Below, piece after piece: positions 46,216 to 59,800 of a stretch of 64,000 bases of DNA. The stretch lies in NCBI RefSeq assembly GCF_050908995.1, contig NC_135122.1, positions 11,572,501 to 11,636,500 on the forward strand. The letters are read 5' to 3'. The position numbers were made by a program, and so were the translations under genes. The notes beneath the pieces are model-generated. The model was not told the DNA's origin. It saw only the letters and a list, made by a program, of their open reading frames with translations, and searched no databases. This DNA comes from Andrena cerasifolii (Eukaryota; Arthropoda; Insecta; Hymenoptera; Andrenidae). How positions within the stretch are numbered: the stretch's first letter is position 1; each line of letters starts with the position of its first letter.

Positions 46216-49200
46216 CGTAACACATTTTTAATATCCGAAGTTATTTAATCCACACCTGACTACGAGTGAAATTTTCATTGCACGTATTCAATGATTTCGA
46301 AAGCTTAGAATATTGAATGACACGAGGTACGCAATTAAGAAAATTTTGAAAATAAATCTTTCATTGGAATGGAAGGTGCCCTCAGTACTGTTTAAAGAAG
46401 CGGTAGCGACACACTGCTTTAATTAATTATCGACACGAAAACTGCCCTTCCCTACCGTAGCATAAACGCGACGACGTATATATCTCCACTGCGCAGGATT
46501 CCCCACTACACCTTTCCCGCTCCTCCAAAAGCATTGTGGCGCCATTTACAAATTCAAATCTCCATGTAAATCTTAAAATAAAAGGTCATCACGTATACGA
46601 TATTTTATTAAGTGTAATAAATTCAGAACGTAATGAGCAGAGCTACTTCGCTAACGAAAGAAATTCAAAGAACTCAATCGAATGGCTTCCGTCACTGAAT
46701 CATAAGTAAACTAACAGATTATTCATGTAATTATACGAACAATTAGTGTATTCCTAGAAATAGAGCATCGAATGTTTATTATCATTCAAATATATTTCCT
46801 TTCCTTGTAAAAATGACTACTGTTAAAGCTTGGTTGTTGAATTTACAACAGATCTTCGATATCTACTCTGATACTAATCAGAGGAATTCAGTTAATCGTG
46901 CGATCCTTAATTTAACGAATAAAAACTTGGAGGTTTCCTACAGCACGGCGAGATATTCCTGTTTATAATGTCACGAGAACGTAAAATTCGCCAAGATAGG
47001 GTTTTCGTCTTCATGGTATATATATATTATCGGATTTCTCAACGCAACGCGTTTCACATTGGATTACATTTAAATACATTCAATTATTGCATAACGATTA
47101 ACAACACGTGCGATATACTTTCCTTTTGCATTAAACGTTATCGTTAGTGATGGAATCTTAGAATTATTCGAACGGTCTCCAATGAACGATGGAAAACATC
47201 GAGATTTCGAAAGGTCGGAAGAATAGTCGACGAATACAAGGTCTTAGAAATTCAAGCGCTTAAGAGTAGGCATTCCCGTTTCGTACGAGTGGAATATATA
47301 GAATTTACTATCGCACCATCCTCGTAGAGTGAATTTCCAGAATAAATTTTTACCCCAATGGTAGTCGCAGTATTCATCGCAAAATTTCAAAAGTAACGTT
47401 TAAGAAGACAGTAAGAACGATTCGAAGTTTTTTTTCAACGATTGGAATAACGATTATCCGTCACTGGTCATTTATATCGACTGCGAGAGAATGATTGGTA
47501 AAACTGAAATTCCTTTCATTCACCGTTTTCTCCAGCGAGCTTTGTTTTATCCCAGCCCTGACTATGGATGGAGTCTCCTTACGCGTTTTACTTTACTTTT
47601 TACTTTGCTTGCGTGCAATGGCGACGGTAACAGAATGGGAAAGATTACGCCTCGCGACAAGGCTGGTTTCATCACATGCAACGCACGATAATGTATATAA
47701 TGTACACATAAATAATTACATAGATACAATTAGGCATACTTCGGTTTTATATACAAGATACAAGTAACACGGAGAAATCGTTCGCTCCGCGACGGGATGC
47801 TACGTTGGGGAGCGGGCTGTCCGCCGTCTCGTATCTTCCTTTTTTTTTGTTTCACAGTAAACGTTTCTTTCGACGTTTACGAGTATTTCGCTTCGGTACC
47901 GATCGTAGACACGCCTGCGTGACAAATGCCTGCGGTACTATTTCCTCTTTCCCACGACAATCGCGACACTGCTATCGCTTAAATTTTGTCATCGATAAAT
48001 AGAATTCGCATTTCCCTTTAAATCCATCGCTCGCTTCTTCGCCCCACTTCTTCGAGTTGATAAGGAGAAGAGCCGCCCGTAACGTGTAAAATGCATGTAG
48101 CAAGTTCCGCACGGGAGCGGATTCGAAAAGTAGAGAACAATAAGTACGAACAAATCCAAAAATATTTGTCTTCTTGGGCATACTAAAATTTAAAGTGCTT
48201 CCTCTAAATCTAAATTCTAATATGGTTAAGGAGATATAAATGTTTAAAATCATCTTTTATAAAAACGGCTAGTCTTCCGTGACCAACATTCTGAGATTTG
48301 TTTATACATCGCGCGGCCTTGCCTTGTAAAATTTTACAAGAAATTCACTGTACGCCATGCGAACCGTCGCAGTTACCACGGCTGGATTGAATTTGATGGA
48401 TGGACTGAACGGATTTGATGAGCATGCCCGATTATCGATAACAAAACTTCTTTTGGCATATGCGTTCGCTGGGTTTCGCTTGATTCGTGCTACTCGTCGC
48501 TCGACGAGGGAACTGCATGACATCCAGTTACCGATTCGGCTTAATTTTCAATAACAGTGTAAAGTACGATTGGAACTGGCGAATTGAATGTCACATAGCC
48601 CACGTGCAACAGACTTCCCGCTCTTCCATGGCTCTCGATCACATCCAAAGATTCGTTACTTTCTCGTCCCTTGAAAGATCCTCTCGTGACTTTTGTGCGA
48701 TTCGTGGAGAGACGTAACAAAACTGCAACGCGGGGATTATCGCAACGCACATGATTGCATACCTCGTTACACTTGCCACGTCTGTAAGAATCTAGACAAC
48801 GACACGTCGCCATTTTGCCTAACGAAAGACGTATACGCGAAAACGCGGTGCTTAAATATGGAACATTGCGCTAAACTCGTAGGAGGCAATAACGACAATA
48901 AATTACGCTAAATGAACTTAATATCAACTACGATCCTCCACCGCATCGCATGCGCTCGTTTATAAGTGGAGAAACATTTCAGCTCGAGAGAGAAAGGGAG
49001 GAAGAGAGAGAGAGAGAGAGAGAGGAAATAATAACAAAGAAATCACACTTCACGTTCGGTCGACTATACACAGATCACGATTCAATCGCCTCGCACTTTT
49101 CACTTTAAAGCAACGAAATAAATATTACTATATGATCGTTTTACGCATGGAATAGTTTTATAAAAATCGCAGTGTAACTCTACAGGGCGTGTTCGAAGTC

Positions 49201-50863
49201 TAGGATTACCGTCTCAGGAATTTGTTCTCCTCTTCGCCCTCTGAGGATTTACCACCTTTCTCTCTCGCCTCGTTTTTTAGTCGTAAATACCGAGCCACGC
49301 GAGTGGCCATTAAGATCAGATCCCGACGCACAAGTTCGCTTTAAAAGACCGCGGAAATATTTAATTCGCTAAACGGTAGAAATCACGCGAGACAGCGTGT
49401 AAAGTTCGCGAGACAGGAATTCATTTGAAGCGTTCGACCATACATGAACGGGTTAAACGTAAAACGTTTCATACAAATTGCTACATTGACCTACGGGCTC
49501 GCCACTTGTATTATGTATGTACAAATCCTTGGGGCGACAATTCTGTTTTGTTTTTTTTCTTCTTTTCTTTTTGTATGTATATATACACATGTATGTACTT
49601 TCAACGCGAGGCTCCTTATGGCAACCTCTCCACTATTATATCGGGGCTTTCAGGAATACGTATACGTGTCCTACATAGCACACGCGGTAGCATAACATTG
49701 CATAATGTACAGAGCGGCACACAAATCCTTGTACGTAGAAATGTTCAACTAGTATCATAGTATACAGGCTGCCATTAGGCAAACGTCGCACGAAATAGTT
49801 GGTAAACAGTGAGAGATGTCAAAAGGCAACACAAAGAAGCTTCCCTTCATTATTTTTTGTTCATCATCTAATTGTACCAAAGGACATTTTGCGAAGACTG
49901 TTTCAGAATCAGTCTCTGTTTTTTTTTCTTTTCTAATCTAATGTTATATCTTTGATTCAGTACAGTGTTCCCGCAGATTACAAATTTAGAGAACAGAGTC
50001 TTTTCGGCTTCCCTTCATTGCTTTATCGCGCAGAGCGAAACAGACTCTCATTCGTCGCGGAGAGAACAGAAAAAGTATACAGAGTCAGAAACCTGGTCCT
50101 TAGGATCGAGACAATACTGTAAATGGTACTGAAACAAAAACTTAAAACTACATTAAAAAAAGAAAGAACAGAAAGTAGAATTAAAAAAAAAGTCCTCCCA
50201 CATTTTCCTGTATTGTTTAGCAACCATTTCCTTGCGGCGCTCGTCTAGACAGACGCTCTACACGTAACGTCAGTATGAAAGTGTTTCGTACCTTCCGCCT
50301 CGACCTAGACTCTCGCGAAACTCTAACGAAAATAATATTCAGCTTTGTGTCTACGTAGATAACAATGAAATTACGGTGCAATTAAATCACTAGATAAAAA
50401 GAATACTTTTCTTAAAGCGTGACGGCATTCAAAATATCTCTGGCGCTACGACAAAACAACGCAAATGATTGGGCGTTTCCGTGCACGAGCAACCAACGAA
50501 TTACTTTAAATTACACAAATGGAAAGAAAGTGGATAGATTGAAAGAAGGAACAAATATCTCGTACCATACTCGACGGTAATCGATTATCCGCCGTATCCT
50601 GCGTCGCAGGCCGATGATATTCATCACTCGAGCGTACTCCGTATGGTACGATATCCGATTAGTTACCACTAGCACTATATTAAATACCAACGAAGCGCAC
50701 CAAACGTTCACGACGTCCACTTTCGGCTAATCAATCATTTCGCCTACCAACTCCCAACGTCCCTGCTTCTAAACCGATCCCGCTTGGTTCCCACTGTTCG
50801 TTTCCTTGTGCCCCCCTCCGTTCTCCTCCAGTTCCGTGACATAGGCGAGGAACGTCCACGGCT
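46216..50863. other. AT-rich region downstream of WDR7, probable long 3' UTR
   Basis: About 4.6 kb on the 3' side of the WDR7 stop codon (50866-50864, minus strand). No exon of another protein gene is recognisable. Long 3' UTRs are common for neuronal insect genes, so part of this may be WDR7 3' UTR; this is inference. It contains a (GA)n microsatellite at about 48987-49024. Short open frames (47491-47767, 48302-48911 and 49425-49760) have no domains. Confidence 0.4.
48987..49024. repeat. (GA)n microsatellite
   Basis: A purine run of GAGA dinucleotides with a few interruptions (GAGAGAAAGGGAGGAAGAGA followed by uninterrupted GA repeats). If transcribed from the minus strand it would give a (UC)n polypyrimidine tract in the putative WDR7 3' UTR. 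Confidence 0.9.
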
Positions 50864-53800
50864 TTATACGTTGAACCGCGTCTCAGAACCGTCGGCAAGC
50901 ATTAACGTGACCGTTCGGTTGTTTATCCATATCAGCCGAGCTAGTCGCATAGGGTTTAATCGCGCTACGTCGTTAATAGGCGCAGTGCTGTACGATTTAA
51001 CACAGCGTGTCTGGGAATTTCCTAGGCCGAACATACCGCTGCTTGTTTGCTGGAAATGTTAAAGAGCATAATTATCCGTGCACATGGAGACTAGATTCGT
51101 TACGAATGAAAACTGAACGTATCCTCTTACCTGCCAGAAGCACAATTTATTCTCCGTACACGAGTAACTAACCAGAAACTTGCCCTCGGGTGAAAATGCT
51201 AGCGCTGTTACAGACGCTGAATGCGCAGGTACCGTCTGACATTTCACGGTCGCTCGCAATTCGTACAGTGCTAGTTGACCGCTGCGACTACCTACTGCTA
51301 TCCTGCGCGTCGCTGGACAATGACTCACCTAAAACGTAACATCCCATTATATACTATTCGTGGAGAGTGTTAAAAAGTATACTACAGACATCAGTACGTG
51401 AAGGTTATTTGATATGAAGTCGAGCAAGTTGGTCACGGCAGTCAAACATTAATACAATTTATCGAGCCCAACCTCAAACCAGAAGCCCTCAATAAACAAA
51501 CATCCGAAATAATAGTGATATAAGGTGACTTGCTTGATTAAATCTAGTTGCTGCTGGGAACACTTCGTTCAGTGGTTTAGCTTTTAGATGGCCTGGGTCC
51601 AGGCAATGTAAAATAATATCCATCACCTGCAAATGTTGGTCGTTGTAGTAAAGGATAATAGAGGGTACTTCAGATACTTCCCTGGGAATATCTGCACTCT
51701 CACCTCAACTAGAAGATCGCTCATTTCACTCTGCATCTTGTCGATTAACTGCTCGACGATTCTGAGTATCTCCGGTTTCGCCCTCGCTAGAACGCTTGCA
51801 CCCATATTTACATTCAGCGTCTGCGCGTTTTGCTGCAGCGTATTGTATCTGGCCACTTCTCGGGCCATCGTGGTAATGAACGCCGCAGGTCTGGCAGTGG
51901 CGATTAATGTTAAAGCATGACGTGCCGTGCGACACGTGTCGGCTTGAGGCGTAAGCGGAAGGCCGTATGTCATACTCGGTACTAATTTATCAGCGTCGCA
52001 GCACATCTCCAATAGTCCCAATAATACCTGCATTGCCATGATACGCCAACGATTTAGTTAATCGCAATCTCAAGCTGTATTCATTAAACAGAAGATGGTT
52101 CATGTTTCGCCGCTTACTTTTGATACATCGAGGTACGGTTCCCAAACGGTGAATCCTCTACCGATGAGATCGATCGCTGCTCTTCGTAGTGGCGTGTGTA
52201 GGGGCAGTTTTGGAGAATGAGGCGCGTGCAAGAGGTGCGTGAGCGCCATACTAGTGTGCCTAGCGAGATTATTATTCCCTATACCGAAACCTTCCACGAT
52301 CGAGCTCTTTCGCCTCTGCTCGTTATCCCTCCTCTGAGTGGCCGTGGTGACGTCCTGGCCAAACTCGGCTCCTATCACGCCCAGCAATACAACTGCTGTC
52401 GTCTGCTTCCGTTTCAACTCCGCTACGCTCGATGGTTTCCTGGCCACGTTGATCTCTGCTAATTATAAGGCGCGGGTAATCAGGATAAGCTTCTGCTCCT
52501 TTATCCTTAAGACTGAAATAGGGATATATCGCATATGAATCACCTTCTACCATCTCCTCTTCCTCATCCTCTTCCTCTGGATGGACTTCGGTCGGAGGAA
52601 CTGGGCTACCGGAAGCTGGAGGGCTTTGGTTCTGCACTTGCGGTGCAATAGGCTCTTGGGTGTTGTACATTGGCAGATACTGCGACCAGCTATCTACGAG
52701 TACTTTCCTTCCTTTTGGACCCATTCTACCTAGTTCGGCGAGTAGCAAAGCCTGGGCGGCTTCGCGGATCTGAAATACCACCATTCCGTACAGCGGCGTG
52801 CATGTTTACCGTGCACGGACTTGAGAACCACTAACCTCGAGGCATTGATGCTGCCATCTGCGTGCCATCATCTCGACCTGGGGCCGTTTAAACGTCTTTG
52901 CGCCGCCCTGCGAGACCACTTTGTCAGGTAGAAGCACGCAATGCAGCGTCGCTAAAAGGGACCAACCATGTTTAATCTGAGCTTGCTGCGCTGTGTACAT
53001 TTCCTCGTTCTCTTCTTCCGCTTTATTCCAATTAACAGCTGATCTATTTCCAGGCCTAAACAGATCAATGGAAATTTATCCTACATCTTCGCTTATTCTA
53101 TCAAGTAAGTGCTGACCTATGCAATTTACGATTCCGTTCTTGTTCAGGTACAAAGGTTGCATTGTTCATTGACATTAAAGTATTCGACAGAGCGACTACC
53201 GCCAGTAAATGGTTGCTGGTTAAAGTAGTAGACAGCTCCCAGTGTGCCCTTGCCGTGAACGCTCTGGTAAGCCTTTCTTGCCTGACTAATTCAGCCGGCA
53301 AACGTTGTTCCAGCTGCGTTGCCGGTTCCCCGATCGGCTCCAACTGCATCTGCCACGTTGGCAATAATAATGACATGTATCCTGCAATAAGTGGTGTTGA
53401 TTTAGTACCGGGGGTACCTATTTCGCGAGCTTCGATATTTTCTGCTCGTACCTCCTTTAGACAGTACTCCGAATGAAACAGGAACCATGGGCCTTAACAG
53501 ACCCAGCTTTCCTTCGCAAACACGGTCCAAGTCTGGATCCAAGCCCCACGCGTGCAGCAAGCTCAGGATAAGCTGAGCGACTTCCATAGTTGCGTTTGGT
53601 TCGCTGAAGGCTCCGTTTCGTTTTAAATTGTTCTTCGCGGCTTCATTATTGTTCCAATTGTCACCTGCGAAGGATTCAAACCAGCTAAGTAACTACGAAT
53701 TCAACGAGCTTTAGATCTACAAAAATGTGCGCTGAAGAAATACAGTGTAACGTATACTTTAGTTTAAAACTTTCCATATTTAAACAACAGAATGCTAGCT

Positions 53801-56800
53801 CTTAATTCTAGATACTCATTGCACCATATGGAAAGCTTTGTCACAATATGCACTGATACGATGTTTATGAAGAAAGGGATCAATGTATAAAGCAAAACCT
53901 ATACGTGAATGTGAAATAAATAAAAGAAACGAAAAGTTTGTAACAACGAACGATTCCTGAATTCCCTGAAAATGCAATTTATATTTCCCATGTTTGAGAA
54001 ACTGTTGGATTTTAACACACTATTATATTATCTGCTTAATTGGGTAACAAAGTAACCCATGGGCTCACTGATCAATAAATAGTTAAGCTCTAAACGTGTA
54101 AGTGCGTCGGAAAGATAGTTAGTGAAATCCTCAACGACTTGTGTCGGAGACACTGAATTAAGGAATGCATTTTAAATTGAGAAGCAATACGTCAAATCTA
54201 AACTAACAAAAAAAAAGAAAAAGAAACAACCATGCGATGTGATTCGAACAGCATAAAAGGTACAATAACTTTGCCATTTTCCTTAAATCATGGCTAACCT
54301 TTACCGTCGAGAGTCGACGGCTTGAGGCCAACGCTTTCCACCTTGGCCTGAATCTTAGTGTGTACGTTCTCAGCACCCTCCTTCATTTTAGCCAATATAC
54401 CTACAGAAAGAAACTGGCTTTAGATGGTATAATAAACGAGAGCACTCTCAACGCGGATCTTCTAGCTAACGACTACAGCCGAGATATGAATTAAAGGCAC
54501 TAAGGAGTCTGCGATGAGTATTACGTGAAATAAACATTCCAAGAAAGGGCATATCCGAGTTATATGCGTGAATCGATGTATCCAATACAGAAGAGAACAC
54601 TACCAAGCATTAAGTGAATTAAGAATGCAAAGCTCTGCTTCCGCTATACACAGCTTCTATTTCAAACATATTCAACGAACAACGATACAGTAACTTTTCA
54701 TCGATCAAGAGTTTTAACATGTGCGGCGAAGATCGAGACCAAACAAGTATGTGGGGATACTCCTCGGACCGAGCTGTTGCCTGAGGCAAGAATGTATCGA
54801 TGCTCGAACTACGCTTCGGGCAGTACGGTGAATTTCAAAAAGTGTACATAATTCCGTCTACGTCTGTGCACATGCAGTAACATGGGAATTGTATTTGTGT
54901 GGATTGTTGTCGAGCAACTTGTGCGTAAAGTAACATAAAACAGGGCTAATGATCTTGGATGAAATCCTTGCTAAGACCGTCACTTTACAAAATGTACAGA
55001 AAAACTAACCAGACACAAACTACAATTTGCAAATGACAAAGAGACAATAACAGAGCACGATACCATGACGATCCTTCTCCTTTAAAATTCGTTCAACATC
55101 GCCTGCCTTATCCTTGACGCGACCGAAAAAGTCTATAAAGTGGCATGTTAGCGTAAACATCTCTCATTAATATACATGTGAACTACATTTTTTAGTATCA
55201 ATATATTTGTAGTACGAGGGAAATGTATGACGAGCCTTCACCTGCGATCTTTTTATGAGCGTCTGGGCTGGCAGACTGCGTAAGTGCGGCAACCTTTTGA
55301 TATTCCGAAGCGGAAATCAGACCTTGCGCTTCCAATGAGCCGGGTGACATCGCGCCGTATTCGTCGCTTAGTAGTTGTACTGTGTGAAATAGAAAACGAA
55401 TACTATCAGATTGTTCTTACGTGTGTTAACGATGAAATTAGAAAAGGTACCTATTAATGCTTCTATGTCGAAAAATAAAATGTGACTCTCTGGATCTTTA
55501 GGATTACTTCTGAAGCCCTGGATCACTAATGGTGTGCCCTTCGCTTTTATTTGGCTTCCGTGATCAGGACCCTGGCCGCCGTGGAGTTGTTGCAGCTGGT
55601 GCAACCCTCTTTGTGTCGCGTGTCTTATAGCAGACAGGTTTCTATGCCTTAAACCTCTGAAGAAGCAAATACCATATGGTAAAGAATATCAGTTTCTCAG
55701 ATCTCCTCCCGAAAATTCACTCAAGGTTCTCACCATCTATGTTGCAAGATTTCATTTACCTAAAGAAATGCACGGCAGGATTTGCTAAGCCTAGTTCGCC
55801 ACCAGCAGCTGACCCGCCAGCCGCAGCCATGGTGTTTTCGTCACACGCGTAGAGCACCTCCTCTGCGATAATGCCTGCAAGAATTCGAGTTGTGATCTTA
55901 GAGCGGTAGCTATGGGTACGTTATAATTTGAAAATACATGGATGTCTAAAATAAAATTTATACGCACCGTGTAACACGCGATCCAAATGACCTGTTTCCA
56001 TTTGCCAGACGTACACGGCCCCATCCGAGCATCCGACTATCATGAAGTCGTCCAGTGGCCTCCATTTTATCGTGACAACGGGGAACAGGTGTCGGGAAGC
56101 AAGAACAACACACTTTCTTTCCGCTAACGATAATAAGGTAACGCTATGGTCTGATGCGACACTGCAAACACACTTTTGTATTCTGGGCTAAAAGGCAAAC
56201 AATGCAATTATAAGTACGTACGTAAGACTTGATAAGGCAAGCACTTGATGAAATAACTCTTAAGAAGCTTTATCAGTTGATAATGTACTTGTAAAATAAT
56301 CTCATTGCAATTCGATAAATGATAAGTGGAAGAGATTAACGAAACTGAACATACACTACAGTTATCAGGTGGTACCATCAGTTGTGTAATTTCACCCGCA
56401 TGAACACAAAACCTGTGAATAAGCGTGCCGGCATAAAGGTCCCATAAGCACACGGCAAAATCGACGGAACCAGAAACAAGGTGTACCCGATCGTAACGTG
56501 GCGCTGCTCCATGCGGGTACAGAAGGCAGTTTACACGACCGGAATGGCCCAAGAGCACTTGATGCGGAGGCCAATCTATAAACCACATAATAAAATAAAA
56601 AGAAAGAAGTATGATTGTATACATTTTTTGTTAGAAACGTTCATATAAAGTATGAATTGTTAGAACGAAAGAGAAATGTATTGTACCATCGTATTGTTGG
56701 TGATTGCCATGAAGCAGCTGAAGCATAACTGTTTGTGTCGCAGGAACAATGATAATACTGCCATCTTCGCGACCAACGACTAGTCGACTTTGTTGTGGTA

Positions 56801-59800
56801 GATATATACTAGCTGTTAATTTTATGCCATGCCCATCTCCGCTGTCTAACTGATCTAATATCCCAACCGGTGGTGGCTTCATGTCTTCCCAAGCAGCCGT
56901 CAGACTTGTTTTGACTGCTGGTGGCAGTGAAAGAGGCGGTGCGCGATCATTCTGACAGATTTGAGTTAGCTGTTGATTCGTTACTTCTGGGACTGTCCAG
57001 AGAACAACAACACCTTCGCTGTCACCACGTAACAAGTATTTCAAGGTTTTGCTCTGTCGTTGGGCTGTAACTAATCGCATTGCTGGTGGACACGACAGAG
57101 GCTAAAATAGAAATGAAGTAATGTAGCGCCCGGTATTTTCGATTCTGAAGTTATTTTATTAAGTAAATTACCTTGTCTCCAGGTTGTGTCAGAGTGCAGT
57201 ACAGATAAGGTTGATCATATTCGGCACTTGCAGTATGAAAATTTTTATTGTCTGCAACGCTACTAAGTTATCGGAACAAAAAACAATATTATGTTACTCT
57301 AGTATTCAAAAATCTCTGCCTTATAATAATACCATTTATGGACACCAATCTGCGCAAGCTTTTGCATGCTTTAATGGACTACGAACTACTAAATCAAGAA
57401 TACCTTGTGACATAGTCCATAAATGGTAAGTATCATATTTTACGAAGGCTTACTTGTATTTATTAATTTTAATAGCTTCATTTATTATTTGTTCAATGAG
57501 AAAAGTATAAATAAGCAGTAAAGCATTACACAATTCATTTAAATTAATTTACACAATTATACACTCCTTATAGCAATTTATCGAATCGGATACAAAGAAA
57601 GAAGATCCTTCGGCAGCAAAATTTATTCGCATAACGAATGCAAATAACTAAATCTAGCATCGATTACTAAAGCTACATAAGTTGGCATGGCACTACTAGC
57701 TTCGTTGACATAACTGTTTTTATTATCACCTTTTCCATGATAGTGTAATATATGAAGTAGTGGTATGCGTAAAGCAACGAACAACAAATGGAACGTGAAA
57801 ACACAAGATATGAAAAGCAAAGAGATGTGCCTCTGTTTATAGACTTTATTCAACGTGTTTTATATTATTATACTAGTATATTCTGGTGCTACAATTATTC
57901 AGAAAGCAAAATGTGAAGAAAATGCTTGTAAGCAAACAGTGAACAAAAGCTAAACGATCTGTTATCTCATTAAAATTTTATCAGCAGAGAAACAAAATCA
58001 TGTAAAATATAGAATCTTCTCTAGGGAGACATGAAAATTTGCGAGTCTCTAAAATATATATAAAGTAATTTTTAAGAACAGTAATTGAAAGGGAAATATC
58101 ATTCTTTACCAAATTTTATATGGAAATCTCCTTTATATAAAATTTTCGAGGAACGTGAACATTTCTATCTTTCTACAACGTCCTCTTCTTCGATAAATTA
58201 AAGCAAATACAGAACAGGCTAATTTTTCAATTCCTATTAAATCATAAGTTACGCTAATTATGTCTACCTGTAATAAAAATTTAATATAGTAAGGTTCTTA
58301 TACTACACATTTAACATCGATTAATTTGTGACTAACAAATGTTTTACAAACTATAATAAACATTTACTTTTCATTTCACTGTGTTTATCTTTCGTTTATA
58401 TACCCACAAAGATATACGCAATTGTACCTGATGAACAACATTTGACGAGAACAGGAAACATTGACGATGAAAAGTAAATCAGTAGAAGAGCAATGTGTTT
58501 AATAAAATGAATACGAGGAGAAGTACAGATAGAGAGACAGAGAAATTACAGTGGAGAACACAAGAAGAAGAGAGTGTGTAATAGAGATAATGCAGGGTTA
58601 CCTGCTGAGAGCCTTGCCCTTCAGCTTGCTAGAAGAAGACCAGATCCACCGTAGAATGCAGTAGATGTGTATTATATGAAAAAGACACATCCCCGTAAAA
58701 CAAGTCATAGTGTTAAATGTAAGGTTTGTAACATGTGGAAATGAAGGACTTCACTGTAATGTAATCATATTTTCACTGACAATCTTTTTTACCTCATGTG
58801 TCGGTACTGTTTCTGATATTTTCTTGTTTACTAAAAACTTTATTTATTCATTACACAACGAATATATCATTAATACGTAATGTTATACTCGTACAAAAAA
58901 ATATGAAAATATACGAAAGAAAGTGTAATAAATATCTCGCGAAAATCATTGTTCCAATAATTCAGAATGTTAAAAATAAATGCAGAATTATTCTTTATAA
59001 AAATATTTCGTACTTAGCACGTAATCGACAAATATCTTCTTCAACAGTTAGACCTTTGTTTGTAATAATCTGTTGTATTAAATAGGGAGATTAGAATTTC
59101 GGTTTTGTACATAACGATGGAATATGAATGTTTCATGATAAATGAAGTAAAAAATTATAAGGAGAACAAATACTACGTGTGCGCATTGCCAGCAAGTGCC
59201 TCTATAGGATAGCATTCAATTTTTAAATTAAAGCCTCTGCTTAATTTAAATGTTGGTGCTTCTGACCAGGATGAATTCATTTATGTATCTAAATATATTG
59301 AGAAAAAGATATTGGACAATTGTAAAATCAAATTTGTAGAAGTATAAGTAACTAGGGTTTAAATATTTTCTGTTACTTTTCAGAGCAGATGCGTCTTTAA
59401 TAAAGTATCATTTTGCAAGTGCTGTGAAGTATTTAATATTTACTAACACATAAGAAAGATATTCTTTTTTTGAGAGTACTTGTAAATTTTGTAGCATTAA
59501 TTGAAAAATGCCTGTTACATAAGTACTTGTGTTTGGATTTGTTAATTGTTATAACATTTATTAGGACCAACAAATGCATACCAATATCTTTCACCATGCT
59601 ATAAGAATAAGCTATACTATTTCATTGAATAGTATATGTCTCTCGTAAGAGAATGATATGTTAATTGTTATACCCAAATAATTTACAGTACTAAAATTTC
59701 TGAAAGGAACTACCTGTCAAAGTGTACCAGAACCCTATAACCAACAAATGAAAGATCTATTAAATAAATTGACATTACGATAAATTTAAAAGTTACTATG

